DNA of 51,762 nt. Source: CAYSCW01 sp964449165 (GTDB taxonomy: Bacteria; Acidobacteriota; Aminicenantia; Aminicenantales; Aminicenantaceae). The position numbers and the translations under genes are program-made. Shown piece by piece: positions 33,221-42,198 of the stretch (its first letter is position 1; the number at the start of each line of letters is the position of its first letter). The stretch covers positions 1 through 51,762 of the forward strand of contig CAYVAT010000023.1 of assembly GCA_964449165.1 (NCBI GenBank). The letters are read 5' to 3'. A model generated the notes under the pieces. That model searched no databases. It saw only the letters and a list, made by a program, of their open reading frames with translations, and had not been told where the DNA came from.

Positions 33221-33775
33221 TTAAAGTATAAACAGCATTTTTGCTGTTATGGCCAGCCAGAAGAGAGCAGCTCCCAGCAGAGCTCTGTATTCTTTATTTC
33301 TTTTGTAAAGTTTTCGGCTGAATTTGGAGTTGTTTGGGAAGAATGATTGACGGAAGGAGGGGAAAAAAAGAGGCACCTTGCTTTTATACTTTTCATATTC
33401 CTTGGGAAAGAGTGTCCTCATACGCTCTGCCTCTCTTCTCAATACCACAGGATAGAAGAGGAGAAAATAGATAAAAAATATACCTACCATCCACCATGAA
33501 TAAGAAGCCACGACCACACTTGTCCCTATGATTAAGTTCCCTAAATAGAGAGGGTTTCTGGTGAACCGGTAAGGACCACTACAGGCCAGTTCCTTTTCTT
33601 TCATCAGGTGGCCAGAGGCCCAGGCTCTGAGCAGTAATCCTGATGCACAGAGTCCTGCTCCTGCCAGGAGAGAATAACTGTTCGGCCTGGCCAGGATGAT
33701 GGCCAGAACGAGACAGATATACCCGGCTCGAACTCTCCATCTGTAAATTTCTCTTACAATGCTTTTCTCAGACAT
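33221..33775 (-). CDS. Isoprenylcysteine carboxyl methyltransferase-family membrane protein
   Basis: The 184-aa product has about five membrane segments. It carries the motif SGPYRFTRNPLYLGNLIIG (about 66-84), the standard PEMT/ICMT signature for SAM and substrate binding. REAERMRTLFPKEYEKYKSKVPLFFP (about 113-138) is also typical. Substrate unknown; members methylate lipids, quinones or small membrane molecules. Its start overlaps the stop of the glycosyltransferase gene by 8 bases (ATGTCTGA), so it is translationally coupled to the heptose operon. Confidence 0.82.
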   Translation of the reverse strand: MSEKSIVREIYRWRVRAGYICLVLAIILARPNSYSLLAGAGLCASGLLLRAWASGHLMKEKELACSGPYRFTRNPLYLGNLIIGTSVVVASYSWWMVGIFFIYFLLFYPVVLRREAERMRTLFPKEYEKYKSKVPLFFPSFRQSFFPNNSKFSRKLYKRNKEYRALLGAALFWLAITAKMLFIL

Positions 33776-34796
33776 TTCTCTCCAGAACCTGAAGGCTCAT
33801 CCGGGCCACTTCTTCGGCAGTTATGGCTTTGAGGCAATCCAGGTGCGAACAGCTTCTTTTGTAGCAGTAGCTGCATTCTAATTCATGGAAAGCTACTTGT
33901 TCTTTATCATTGAAAGGCCCGTTTCTTCTGGGATTGGTGGGACCGAATATTCCCACCACAGGACAGCAGAAAGCGCAGGCCGCCTGGAGGGCAAAGGTAT
34001 CACCGCTGACAAGCAGTGAGGCTTTCCTGACCAGAGCCATGACTTCTTTTACGGAAAGAAAGGGAGTCAGGAGCGTGTTTGTTTTTTGCCCAATATACTC
34101 AGCCAGGGATTTTTCATCTTTGGTTCCCCAGAGGAGAAGGGGAAAGATCTCCGGTCTCTTAAGTTTTTCGATCAGATCAACCCATTTTTCAGGAAACCAC
34201 CTTTTGCTCTCCCAGCCCGCACCAACATTCAGAAGAACCAGCTTCTTCCGGTCATCATATCCAGTTTCCTTAAGTTTTTCATCTACAGAAATAATCAGTT
34301 CTTCAGGGAGTGCGAGCGGAAATTCATAATTCTCCTCCTGGATTCCAACCTGCGAGAGAAGCCTCAGATTTTTGCTTATCACGTGAGTGTCTTCTGGAAT
34401 TTCCTGAAGAGCCTCTGTGTAGAAGAGTGATGCCAGCGGTTCTTTCAAATTTTTCTTGTGGAAGCCAATCCTGGTTGGCGCCCGGGTGAGAAAGGCCAAA
34501 AGTGCTGATTTAACAAGTCCCTGAAAGTCAAGAGCCACTTGTTTTTTCCCGTTGGTTTTCTCCCGAAGCTTAAAGATCTCCGACCAGAATCTCTTCCTAT
34601 GGAATCCCCATTCAGAAGGATGAAGGATTATGGCCCTGTCAAGCCCGGTGACAAGATCGAGAATTTCTTGCCCTTTTTCTTCTACCATCCATGAAATCTT
34701 GGCTTGGGGAAATTTTTTCCTCAAGGCTGAGAAAGCGGGAAGGGTATGGATAATGTCACCCAGGGAACTGAGCCTGATGATAAGAAAATGCTTCAT
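33768..34796 (-). CDS. Glycosyltransferase family 9, heptosyltransferase-like
   Basis: Typical start FLIIRLSSLGDIIHTLPAFS, with LDFQGLVKSALLAFLTRAPTRIGF (about 88-111) and LLNVGAGWESKRWFPEKWVDL in the middle. The C-terminal GDTFALQAACAFCCPVVGIFGPTNPRRNGP contains the family's SGDTxxxHxAxxxxxPxVxxFGPT box with Gln-Ala-Ala in place of His-Leu-Ala. This resembles WaaC-type ADP-heptose:LPS transferases. The 342-aa length is normal. It follows rfaE2 by 10 bases in the LPS operon, supporting heptose transfer to lipid A-Kdo at the inner membrane. Confidence 0.85.
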   Translation of the reverse strand: MKHFLIIRLSSLGDIIHTLPAFSALRKKFPQAKISWMVEEKGQEILDLVTGLDRAIILHPSEWGFHRKRFWSEIFKLREKTNGKKQVALDFQGLVKSALLAFLTRAPTRIGFHKKNLKEPLASLFYTEALQEIPEDTHVISKNLRLLSQVGIQEENYEFPLALPEELIISVDEKLKETGYDDRKKLVLLNVGAGWESKRWFPEKWVDLIEKLKRPEIFPLLLWGTKDEKSLAEYIGQKTNTLLTPFLSVKEVMALVRKASLLVSGDTFALQAACAFCCPVVGIFGPTNPRRNGPFNDKEQVAFHELECSYCYKRSCSHLDCLKAITAEEVARMSLQVLERNV

Positions 34797-34806
34797 TGTC
34801 CGAATT

Positions 34807-35298
34807 TCAGAGCTTTACCTGGTTTTTGAAACTGTCTCTAATCTGACTGATAATTTGAGAGGTGGACCTGACCTTGGGGCCGCCGGTTATAGCAGTCCCT
34901 CCTCCATAGCTTCGAACGGTCGCCTTTTCTGGAACAGTCTCCTCTGTGTAATCGGAACCTTTGGCATGAATATCGGGTTTGAGAGCTTGGAGAATGTTTT
35001 CCACGGTTTTTTCCTCGAAGATCGTGATGTAGTCGATACATGAGACTGAGCTAAGAATGTCCACTCGTTCTTTCTCATTAAGAATGGGCCGGCCTTTGCC
35101 TTTGAGCCGGCGAATAGAGGAGTCGCTGTTGAGGGCCAAGACCAGAATATCTCCTTTCTTTTTGGATTCTTTAAGGTAGCGGACGTGACCTACATGTATC
35201 AGGTCAAAACAGCCATTGGCCAGAACAATTTTTTTCCCTTTGTGCTTTTCCGTATCAATTATTTTTTTCAGTCGAGGGAGGGAATAATGTTTTCTCAA
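34807..35298 (-). CDS. rfaE2: D-beta-D-heptose 1-phosphate adenylyltransferase
   Basis: A cytidylyltransferase fold: LANGCFDLIHVGHVRYLKES (about 26-45) carries the HxGH nucleotide-binding motif. DILVLALNSDSSIRRLKGKGRPILNEKERVDIL and KPDIHAKGSDYTEETVPEKA follow, and GGPKVRSTSQII is the C-terminal signature. It makes ADP-heptose from heptose 1-phosphate. At 163 aa it is the stand-alone RfaE2, not the fused HldE. The start is TTG 35298, 2 bases after the kinase stop; no better start exists in frame. Confidence 0.93.
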   Translation of the reverse strand: MRKHYSLPRLKKIIDTEKHKGKKIVLANGCFDLIHVGHVRYLKESKKKGDILVLALNSDSSIRRLKGKGRPILNEKERVDILSSVSCIDYITIFEEKTVENILQALKPDIHAKGSDYTEETVPEKATVRSYGGGTAITGGPKVRSTSQIISQIRDSFKNQVKL

Positions 35299-35300
35299 TT

Positions 35301-36302
35301 TTAAGAAACAACAGCCTCTTTAAGCTCTTGAGGAGTGAATGTGGCTGTGCCTTTCTTCATGACCACAAGGCCGCCGGCATAATTGGCCAAGAGGGCTGCC
35401 TCCCTGAAGGATGCCCCACAGGATAAAGCTAGAGTGAAAACACTGATCACACTGTCTCCAGCCCCTGTAACATCGACGATGTCTGAAGTGCCGTGGATGG
35501 GGATGGAAAAGGGAAGCTTTCTTTTTTCAAAAAGTACCATTCCCTTTGAACCGCGGGTGATGAGAATCGCGCTGGCTTGCGTCTTTGTTAAAAGCTCCTT
35601 CCCTGCTTGTTTCAGGATTTGGTCATCGTCATTTATTTCAATCTTCAGAGCCCACTCCACTTCTGGCTCGTTAGGAGTGGATACTGTGATACCTTTAAAG
35701 TTTGTCAAACGAAAACGGGAATCGAGAGCGACCGGAATTTTGGCTTTCTTGAAATCGGGGAGGATACTTTCAAAGATCGACTCCTTGACTGCGAGATAGT
35801 TATAGTCAGAGATGAGAAGCGCGTCTATATTTTTTATTGAATCGTTCAGGGCCTTTTGAAGTTTTTTCCTTATTCCCGATGATTCCGAAACTTTTTCCTC
35901 CTTATCGATACGTAGAATCTGCTGTTTTCTTGTAGTTTCTTCGCCAGCCAGGATCCTTGTTTTTATGGGAGTCTTGAAGTTGTGCTCTTGATACAAATCC
36001 TGGGTGGATATGCCTTCTTTTTTCAGCATTTGAAGGATTCTCTGGCCTGCCCTGTCGGCTCCGATAATGCCGATAGGGTAGGGGGTAGCACCCAAAGCCT
36101 TGAGGTTGAGGATGGGATTACCAGCTCCACCGAGAAAAAATTCCTGGTTTCTATAAGAGAGGATAAGAACAGGAGCTTCGCGAGAGATTCTGCGTGTCGT
36201 CCCATAGAGGTATTCATCTAGAATAAAATCTCCCCATACAGCAACTTTTTTCTGAGCGAAACCATCGATGATGGAGATCAGATTTTTCTTTTCTTTTTCC
36301 AC
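35301..36302 (-). CDS. rfaE1: D-glycero-beta-D-manno-heptose-7-phosphate kinase
   Basis: PfkB-family kinase of the RfaE1 type: VAVWGDFILDEYLYGTTRRISREAPV (about 20-45), FLGGAGNPILNLKALGA (about 56-72) and catalytic DVTGAGDSVISVFTLAL (about 274-290, with the Asp base in GAGD). It phosphorylates heptose 7-phosphate at O1. 333 aa. GTG start at 36302. It is the first gene of rfaE1-rfaE2-GT9-ICMT-like. The usual GGAANVA motif reads GGAGNPI here; this is a small variation in the substrate lid. Confidence 0.92.
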   Translation of the reverse strand: MEKEKKNLISIIDGFAQKKVAVWGDFILDEYLYGTTRRISREAPVLILSYRNQEFFLGGAGNPILNLKALGATPYPIGIIGADRAGQRILQMLKKEGISTQDLYQEHNFKTPIKTRILAGEETTRKQQILRIDKEEKVSESSGIRKKLQKALNDSIKNIDALLISDYNYLAVKESIFESILPDFKKAKIPVALDSRFRLTNFKGITVSTPNEPEVEWALKIEINDDDQILKQAGKELLTKTQASAILITRGSKGMVLFEKRKLPFSIPIHGTSDIVDVTGAGDSVISVFTLALSCGASFREAALLANYAGGLVVMKKGTATFTPQELKEAVVS

Positions 36303-36360
36303 GAAACTTTAGCCCAAATTTTTATCAGAAAAGCGAAAAAAGGTCAAATTAACGAATGTC

Positions 36361-37044
36361 TCAAGGGTTCCCTTTTATGGTTCGAAGGATTTCCTCTGCT
36401 CTTTGGATGGCCGCACTCATCAATTTTTCAGGTGCAAGTCTAGATTTTTTCTCTAAAAACTGTGAGATTTGACGCTCGGTTTTTTCCAGAAAGGCTTTCT
36501 CCCATTTTTTATCAGGGGCCTTCTCTCCCCACAGCTTTCGAGGCCCTTCGAATCCTCCTTCTGCCAGATACCAGTCTTTCACCAGACAGAAGCCGGCCTT
36601 AAAGATGAGGAAGCCAAGGGGAGTGATAGCTGGCGGAACTTGAAGACTCAGGGATTTTCTGGTGTCAGAATGAATTTTCTGCTCTCCTTCGTAGGAAACC
36701 ATGAGATGTCCGCCGGAAGGGATGATGCTGCCGAGGATATCGAAAAGTTTTTGATCAAGACTTTTTTGGCTGAGGATGATTCTTCCTTCTTTTTCCCCTT
36801 CTCCAACAAAATCCAGCTCCTCAATGTAATCCAGATCCAGCCAGGGCTTGACTCCATCTTTTCCTCCCAAGCTGTAGATTCCTTTGATCACAGGATCCTG
36901 GCTGAGCAGCCCATGCGCCCTTTCAAGGTGAAGCTTGAATTCTCTCCAGCCGCTGAGCCGAAGCATCCTGACTTCCTTGAGGACGATCTTGAGACCATCT
37001 AATTTCTTGTCATGGAGCGCTTTTATGGCCCTATGATCTTCCAT
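36361..37044 (-). CDS. Unknown cytoplasmic protein, possibly DUF1122-like
   Basis: 227 aa, no signal peptide. Features seen: GKDGVKPWLDLDYIEELDFVG (about 62-82), an SLDQKLFDILGSIIPSGGHLMVSYEGE box (about 93-119) that resembles a methyltransferase-like strand-turn, and a helical C-terminus. The IPSGGHLMVSYE and TPLGFLIFKAGF words resemble proteins annotated as DUF1122, but I cannot confirm this. It lies 58 bases upstream of the heptose operon on the same strand and may share its transcript. Confidence 0.6.
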   Translation of the reverse strand: MEDHRAIKALHDKKLDGLKIVLKEVRMLRLSGWREFKLHLERAHGLLSQDPVIKGIYSLGGKDGVKPWLDLDYIEELDFVGEGEKEGRIILSQKSLDQKLFDILGSIIPSGGHLMVSYEGEQKIHSDTRKSLSLQVPPAITPLGFLIFKAGFCLVKDWYLAEGGFEGPRKLWGEKAPDKKWEKAFLEKTERQISQFLEKKSRLAPEKLMSAAIQRAEEILRTIKGNP

Positions 37045-37091
37045 TGTATTCAGCCTTTTTGGCTTTATTATCTTTTGAAGCTTGGCCGCAG

Positions 37092-37120
37092 TTAACGGTT
37101 CCTTTGATCATTAGTATAAT
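37092..37120 (+). promoter_or_regulatory. Sigma-70-type promoter candidate upstream of the serine hydrolase gene
   Basis: TTAACG (37092-37097), a 17-base spacer and a perfect TATAAT (37115-37120). The leader to ATG 37345 would be about 220 bases. It lies in the divergent region shared with the 37044 gene. Confidence 0.5.
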
Positions 37121-37344
37121 GATAAACCTTTTCTGCTTTCAAGTTGGGAAGGGAGAAAGCCTCCTTTTTTTGATGGAGAAAACTTCTTCAGTCTTATATA
37201 ATCTGCATTTCAAAAGAAGATATTCCTGTGTGAGATATTTTCATCTGTTAATAAAATTGAGATGCTTCCCAGGAAGGTCTATGTGTTGAGAAAAAGATGT
37301 CGCAGATAGAAAAGGAAGACTGTGCTGCAGGAAAGGAGAATAAA

Positions 37345-38511
37345 ATGATGAGAATGAAGAATTTTTTATCATCGGCAGTGGTTTGCCTTCTGGTCTTAAC
37401 AATTCTATTCCCTGCAATTTCTCAAGCACAAAGCATCGATGTCGATAGCCTTATTCCTCAACTGGAAACAGAGATTGCAAAGATGATGAAGGATGGTAAA
37501 GTTCCTTCAGCATGCATTGCCCTCGTCTGCGGGGATCGCATCATCTGGACCGGGGCTTATGGTTACATAAACCTATGGGCCCGCACTCCTGCCAAAGTCA
37601 ATTGTGTCTACCTAATCGGATCAACATTTAAGGCTATGTCCATGTTTGCTCTTCTCCAGCAGATGGAGGAGGGAAAATTTAATCTGGATGATCCTGTGAG
37701 TAAATATTTGACCGACATAAAAATAAAAGGTGAAAATCCCTCAAATCCTGTAACCTTCCGCCATCTTCTCACCCATACATCCGGTCTTCCAGGAGATTTT
37801 GGCGCTCATTCGGTTTGGGGAGAGACGGTTCCTTTGCCTCTTGAAGATTACTTGAAAAAGTCTTTGAAGCTCATCAATCTTCCTCTGACCAAGGTCGTCT
37901 ACTCCAACATGGCCTATACCCTGATCGCTTATCTTCTCCAGAAGTTTTCAGGCGTTCCGTATAAAAAATATATCCAGGAGCATATATTTAATCCCTTGGA
38001 GATGAAAGATACTGCCTTTTCCCCTCGTCCAGATATGGAAGAGCGCCTGGCCATGCCTTATATCGTCGACAGAAAGACTGGCAAACATAGACCAGCAGCA
38101 AGGTTGAAAGCAAATGTGTGGCCAGCAGGGATCGTCTATGGCACTGTATCCAACCAGGCCCATTGGCTGATTACCAACCTTAACCATGGCGCTTATAAAA
38201 GCCATCGCCTGATAAGCGAAGAGACATTCCAGGAAGTTATGAAGCGCCAGTATGATCAATTCAAAGGGCCCATAAGCGCTGGATGGCTGAATGAGACCAC
38301 TGGTTATGGCCTGACGTGGTGGATTTCCCAACGCAAAGGCGATACCCTCTTTGCCCACAGCGGAAGCGTGCCGGGGTATACTGCTTTTCTTGCCGGCAAC
38401 CTAGTTAAGAAAACAGGATTTGCCATCCTCACCAACGGCCACCGGGCTCACAAATATCTTTTTGACCTTGCAGTGAAAGCTTTAGACCTCATGGAACTCC
38501 ACAGAAAATAA
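37345..38511 (+). CDS. Secreted beta-lactamase-family serine hydrolase/esterase
   Basis: ATG 37345 is chosen because AAGGAG lies 7 bases before it; a longer start at 37297 lacks a ribosome site. A signal peptide covers residues 1-28. Class C-like motifs: SxxK as Ser93-Thr-Phe-Lys96 (IGSTFKAMSM), YxN as Tyr186-Ser-Asn188, and HSG at 338-340 (AHSGSVPGY), which replaces KTG as in EstB esterases and D-aminopeptidases. HLLTHTSGLPG (about 140-150) is typical. It probably acts in the periplasm as an esterase or peptidase rather than a resistance enzyme. 388 aa. Confidence 0.88.
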   Translation: MMRMKNFLSSAVVCLLVLTILFPAISQAQSIDVDSLIPQLETEIAKMMKDGKVPSACIALVCGDRIIWTGAYGYINLWARTPAKVNCVYLIGSTFKAMSMFALLQQMEEGKFNLDDPVSKYLTDIKIKGENPSNPVTFRHLLTHTSGLPGDFGAHSVWGETVPLPLEDYLKKSLKLINLPLTKVVYSNMAYTLIAYLLQKFSGVPYKKYIQEHIFNPLEMKDTAFSPRPDMEERLAMPYIVDRKTGKHRPAARLKANVWPAGIVYGTVSNQAHWLITNLNHGAYKSHRLISEETFQEVMKRQYDQFKGPISAGWLNETTGYGLTWWISQRKGDTLFAHSGSVPGYTAFLAGNLVKKTGFAILTNGHRAHKYLFDLAVKALDLMELHRK

Positions 38512-38532
38512 GGGAATTGAGAGGAAAACTGT

Positions 38533-39642
38533 CTATTTTTCAGGGACGAGTTCGATTATAGTCTCCATATGGGGAGTCTGAGGAAAAAGGTCAAAAAGAG
38601 CCGCACTCTGAACCCGGTACTCCTCGAATTCCTTCAAGTCTTTCTCGAGCTGTTTGAGGTTGCATGAGGCATAGATGATGGCCCTTGGCCTGAGTGCCTT
38701 CAAGCGCTTTATGGTCTTAGTATGGATTCCACTTCTCGGGGGGTCGACAATCACGAACAGAGGCTGCGGTATTTCTATTCTCTTCAAATACTTGCTGTCT
38801 GCGAGGACAACATTGACATTATTGGCAGTATTTTCTCGAATGTTTTTTTCTGCTGTCTTTATTGCCTGCATGGAATTTTCAAGAACAGTTACACTCCGGA
38901 AGAGATCTGCATTGATGATGGCGAAGGTTCCTACTCCGCCGTAAAGATCGAGAAGATGAGCATCTTCTGTCTCGGATTTTTGAAGCAGGCTCCAGCAAAG
39001 GATGTGCATTTTCTCTGCCACATCGTGATTGTTCTGGAAAAAACCCTGGACAGGATACCAGAATCTCTTTCCCAGATATTCTTCCTTGAGCCACTCCTGA
39101 CCTTTGACCACCTTAAAATTTTCGGAGACACTCACATCTCTATTAGGCGGAACATAAGTGATAAGCAGGTTTCGAGCTGAAGTTTTCCTGGCAAAATCTT
39201 TGGTCCTCTCTTCTGCATCTTTAAGGTTGAGGGATCTTTCGTTGAGCACGATAGAGACAGAAGAATCGCTGGGCGGTGTTCTCAAGACAGCATAACGGAA
39301 TGTTCCTGTATTTTGCTGAGGTTGAAAGACGTCCACATCAGTAAAGAAGTCTCTTACTTCTTTGATGAGCTCATTCAGCTTTTCATTGGAAATCACACAC
39401 CTTTTCACATCCACAATACTGTACCATTTGCCCTTTTCCCTGAATCCCAGGCCATCTTGCTGGAAGATCATATCCATCCGGTGTCTGTAAAAATATTCCC
39501 TTCCAGAGAAGACAGGAAAGCCCGGAAGATTCAGGACCTTGGCTACCTCGTTTTTCTTTCTTTCAAGCTGGAGAGGATAGTCCACGTCTTGAAAGGCGCA
39601 TCCACCGCATCTTCCGAAGTAAGGACAAAGAGGTTTTGCCAC
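38533..39642 (-). CDS. RlmD/TrmA-family 23S rRNA or tRNA (uracil-C5)-methyltransferase
   Basis: An iron-sulfur cluster motif opens the protein: CPYFGRCGGCAFQDVDY (Cys6, Cys12, Cys15), with a fourth Cys near 85 (VKRCVIS). The SAM-binding LDLYGGVGTFAI, the VDPPRSGIH motif, the nucleophile loop YASCN and the HMETIIEL C-terminal base are all present. 369 aa is short for RlmD because the N-terminal TRAM domain is absent, as in RumB/RlmC-like proteins. The target uridine cannot be assigned. It converges with the serine hydrolase gene (21 bases apart). Confidence 0.87.
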   Translation of the reverse strand: MAKPLCPYFGRCGGCAFQDVDYPLQLERKKNEVAKVLNLPGFPVFSGREYFYRHRMDMIFQQDGLGFREKGKWYSIVDVKRCVISNEKLNELIKEVRDFFTDVDVFQPQQNTGTFRYAVLRTPPSDSSVSIVLNERSLNLKDAEERTKDFARKTSARNLLITYVPPNRDVSVSENFKVVKGQEWLKEEYLGKRFWYPVQGFFQNNHDVAEKMHILCWSLLQKSETEDAHLLDLYGGVGTFAIINADLFRSVTVLENSMQAIKTAEKNIRENTANNVNVVLADSKYLKRIEIPQPLFVIVDPPRSGIHTKTIKRLKALRPRAIIYASCNLKQLEKDLKEFEEYRVQSAALFDLFPQTPHMETIIELVPEK

Positions 39643-39770
39643 TGTCTGTTTCTGTTTATTTTACACTGTTAAACTGGATTGGTGAAATTTAAATAATTTT
39701 TTTTGAGACCGCAATGCGGCTGACACACTGCATTGACCGAAAATCAAGAAAATGATAGATTTATTTCAGC

Positions 39771-39859
39771 GCCGGAGTGGCGAAATTGGCAGACGCGCTG
39801 GACTCAAAATCCAGTTCTGGGCGACCAGAGTGTGGGTTCGAATCCCTCCTCCGGCACCA
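39771..39859 (+). tRNA. tRNA-Leu (anticodon CAA)
   Basis: Acceptor arms GCCGGAG/CTCCGGC pair fully. The anticodon stem CTGGA/TCCAG holds the loop CTCAAAA (anticodon CAA). A class II variable arm (CTGG-GCGA-CCAG) and the T arm GTGGG-TTCGAAT-CCCTC follow. CCA is encoded at 39857-39859. Confidence 0.96.
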
Positions 39860-40018
39860 GCTTTCCTTTGTAACTCCCAGGTTTTACATAGGACCACGAT
39901 TTCATTTCTGATGCTGTTTTGTTAACGCTTTTCGTGATCTTTTGCAAGGGATTTGTCACGTGTGGAGAGATATGTTTCGATGTTGTGTCCGAATCATTCG
40001 ACGACATACAAAAAATCC

Positions 40019-40047
40019 TTGACATTGTTACTATATAGTACTATTTT
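40019..40047 (+). promoter_or_regulatory. Sigma-70-type promoter of the beta-helix/PNPOx/MarR cluster
   Basis: A perfect TTGACA (40019-40024), 17-base spacer and TATTTT (40042-40047). The leader to ATG 40081 is about 28 bases and ends in the ribosome site GGAAGGAGG. The spacer contains a perfect palindrome. Confidence 0.6.
40029..40040. promoter_or_regulatory. Palindromic operator candidate in the promoter spacer
   Basis: TACTATATAGTA is a perfect 12-base palindrome between the -35 and -10 boxes, and AGTACTAT continues it to the right. A MarR-family gene lies at the end of the cluster, so autoregulation by MarR binding is a natural hypothesis. Confidence 0.45.
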
Positions 40048-40080
40048 ATATAGAATGATTAACTGCGGAAGGAGGAAACC

Positions 40081-41157
40081 ATGTGCATAAAGAAAATAAG
40101 CATATTATTATCCATCTCTATGGTTCTTATTATTCTTTTATTTAATTCTTATGCTCTCACTCAAACTTTATATGTGGACGTTATGAATGGTAATGATAAG
40201 AATCCGGGAACTAAGGAAAAACCACTTATGACGTTGAAAAAGGCGGCAGAGATTACGAATAGTTCAACCATGAAGGGACCATCGACAATAAAGGTGGCTC
40301 CCGGAATATACAACCTGAATGAATCGGTAGTGTTTGAAAATAGTCGCCTGTATACAGAAAAGGAACGACTGACGATTGAAGCGGTTATTCTACCTGACGA
40401 TCCTCAGTGGAAGCCGGACTCCATGCCCGTCTTGATTTCAACAGAGTTTAAATTGAAGCCAGAGAAATCCCATGAACCGATTGAAATTCCGGGCCTAAAA
40501 GTGGAGGTAAATCATGTTACCATAAGGGGATTAAAATTCCTTGGCAGCCCCACATTGAATATCTGGTACTATCCTATCGGGAGGCTCGGGAAAAACCTGA
40601 AGGATCTGATAGTATCGCAGTGTTTATTCATGGCTCAGAGGGAAACGTTATCTATGAATGTAGCGATCCTTGCAAATGGGCATGGGCTCGTGGTGGATCA
40701 CTGCATTTTTTACAACTGCCGCAATCCTGTTGTTTTCTGGAATGCTGAAGGAGGGATAAGTAAGGGGAACGTAATGAAATACTGTATTGTAGACGGTGCT
40801 TTTACATCCGGAATCTGGGTCTGCCAGACAGGTGAAGATTTAGAGTTTCACCACAATATAATAACAAACTGTGAATATATATGGATGCGGGATTATGAGA
40901 ATACAAATACATACCGATTACGCGATTGTATAATAACAAATTATAAACACTATTCAGCAAAATGCGGTCCAAATTGGGAGGTCAATCTCACTGGACCTGA
41001 TATTGAATATGAGGAAAAAAATATAATAAAAGAGGGGAAAGTGATTCTTGAAAAGGGGAATGGTATTGATATTGATGTACCGAGAACTTTTTTACATGTT
41101 GTCCCTGGCACACTAGGGAGTAAACTTGGAGCAGGATTATTCATAAGCAACTGGTAA
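40081..41157 (+). CDS. Secreted right-handed beta-helix protein
   Basis: A signal peptide (about 5-28) is followed by LYVDVMNGNDKNPGTKEKPL, the DUF1565-like start common to secreted parallel beta-helix proteins (cf. xxVxxxxGxDxNxGTxxxPxxTLxxA), then KVAPGIYNLNESV. Later rungs show VNHVTIRGLKFLG, LVVDHCIFYNCRNPVVF, LEFHHNIITNCEYIWM. This points to a polysaccharide-binding or -cleaving solenoid of the pectate-lyase type, but no catalytic Asp/Arg set can be named. 358 aa. A strong promoter and ribosome site precede it. Function otherwise unknown. Confidence 0.78.
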   Translation: MCIKKISILLSISMVLIILLFNSYALTQTLYVDVMNGNDKNPGTKEKPLMTLKKAAEITNSSTMKGPSTIKVAPGIYNLNESVVFENSRLYTEKERLTIEAVILPDDPQWKPDSMPVLISTEFKLKPEKSHEPIEIPGLKVEVNHVTIRGLKFLGSPTLNIWYYPIGRLGKNLKDLIVSQCLFMAQRETLSMNVAILANGHGLVVDHCIFYNCRNPVVFWNAEGGISKGNVMKYCIVDGAFTSGIWVCQTGEDLEFHHNIITNCEYIWMRDYENTNTYRLRDCIITNYKHYSAKCGPNWEVNLTGPDIEYEEKNIIKEGKVILEKGNGIDIDVPRTFLHVVPGTLGSKLGAGLFISNW

Positions 41158-41238
41158 ATTTACAGTCATTCCAGGGTCAAAATTGTTCCAATTATATTTG
41201 GTTTTGATTGGGATAAAATTTTAAAAAGAGGTGAGGAC

Positions 41239-41712
41239 ATGAAAGAAACAGAAATAAAACAATTATGTCTTAAATTAATGGAATCTGCTGAAAATGTGTA
41301 TCTAGCCACAATTGATAAAGATGGATTTCCCTATGTAAGAAGTGTGTTCAATTTAAGGAACATAAAAAAATTTCCAGCATTAGCCGGATTATTCAGTAAA
41401 CATAATGATGATTTTTTAGTTTATCTATCCACGAATACCTCTTCAGAAAAGGTTTCTCAGATAAAAAAAAATCCTTTAGTCTCCGTTTATTACTGCATAC
41501 CGGAAAAATTTCGCAGTCTCATGCTTGCAGGACAAATAGAGTTTATGGAGGATATGAAGATAAAGAAAGCAATCTGGCAGGATGGTTGGGAAATGTATTT
41601 TCCGAAGGGAGTAGAAGATCCCGACTATACAGTGCTTCGATTATTGCCGTTGTTTGCCCGGGGATGGTATGAGAACTCTGCCTATGAATTTAAATTGAGA
41701 GAGTATAAATGA
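41239..41712 (+). CDS. Pyridoxamine 5'-phosphate oxidase-like (split-barrel FMN) protein
   Basis: The split-barrel pattern is visible: AENVYLATIDKDGFPYVRSVFNL (about 17-39), then DFLVYLSTNTSSEKVSQIKKNPLVSVYY (about 56-83). Residues about 90-103 read RSLMLAGQIEFMED. This resembles GSP26/PNPOx-like flavin or heme-binding proteins. Substrate unknown. GAGGTGAGG precedes the ATG. The stop overlaps the MarR start (ATGA), so the MarR regulator probably controls this gene and may sense the same ligand. Confidence 0.8.
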   Translation: MKETEIKQLCLKLMESAENVYLATIDKDGFPYVRSVFNLRNIKKFPALAGLFSKHNDDFLVYLSTNTSSEKVSQIKKNPLVSVYYCIPEKFRSLMLAGQIEFMEDMKIKKAIWQDGWEMYFPKGVEDPDYTVLRLLPLFARGWYENSAYEFKLREYK

Positions 41713-42155
41713 AAAGTCAGCGTGAGGGAGGTTTCCTAATCGCCAAAATCCATCAGATTGCAGGAAGAATATTTGCACGTAAGTTGAGAGACTACAATAT
41801 TGAGATTAATCCTGCTCAGGGAAGGATTATGTTTGTGCTCTGGCGCAATGAAGGCATTTCTATGAACGAGCTTGCAAAAAAAACATCTCTTGGAAAATCG
41901 ACTTTAACGAGCATGCTGGATAGGCTCGAGGCAGCAGGATTTATAAAAAGAGTGCCCTCTCGTAAAGACAGGAGGAAAATTATTATTGAACGAACGGAGA
42001 AAGACAGGGCTTTTCAGGATCTTTACGTCCAGGTATCGCAGGATATGACAAAGCTTTTTTACATGGATTTTTCTGGAGATGAAATTGACAGGTTTGAGAA
42101 CTATCTCAGGAGGATTTTTAACAATCTTGTAGAACACGAAAAGAAAAATGGCTGA
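41709..42155 (+). CDS. MarR-family transcriptional regulator
   Basis: A winged helix-turn-helix of the MarR type: NPAQGRIMFVLWRNEGISMNELAKKTSLGKSTLTSMLDRLEAAGFIKRVPSRKDRRK (about 36-92). The recognition helix and the wing with DRR are clear. 148 aa is normal. It is coupled to the PNPOx-like gene by an ATGA overlap. The palindrome at 40029-40040 in the cluster's promoter is a candidate target. Confidence 0.9.
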   Translation: MKSQREGGFLIAKIHQIAGRIFARKLRDYNIEINPAQGRIMFVLWRNEGISMNELAKKTSLGKSTLTSMLDRLEAAGFIKRVPSRKDRRKIIIERTEKDRAFQDLYVQVSQDMTKLFYMDFSGDEIDRFENYLRRIFNNLVEHEKKNG

Positions 42156-42198
42156 GTTTGTGACGATCAGGCGGCAATGAGTGCTCTTGAGAAGTCAC

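Noticed and set aside
39700..39722. CCGCAATGCGG hairpin after a T run as a terminator
   Set aside because: The T run precedes the hairpin on the plus strand, and on the minus strand an A run follows it; neither gives a terminator.
39804..40025. Open frame on the minus strand with the text VPEEGFEPTLWSPRTGF
   Set aside because: This is the well-known antisense translation of a tRNA-Leu gene, not a protein.
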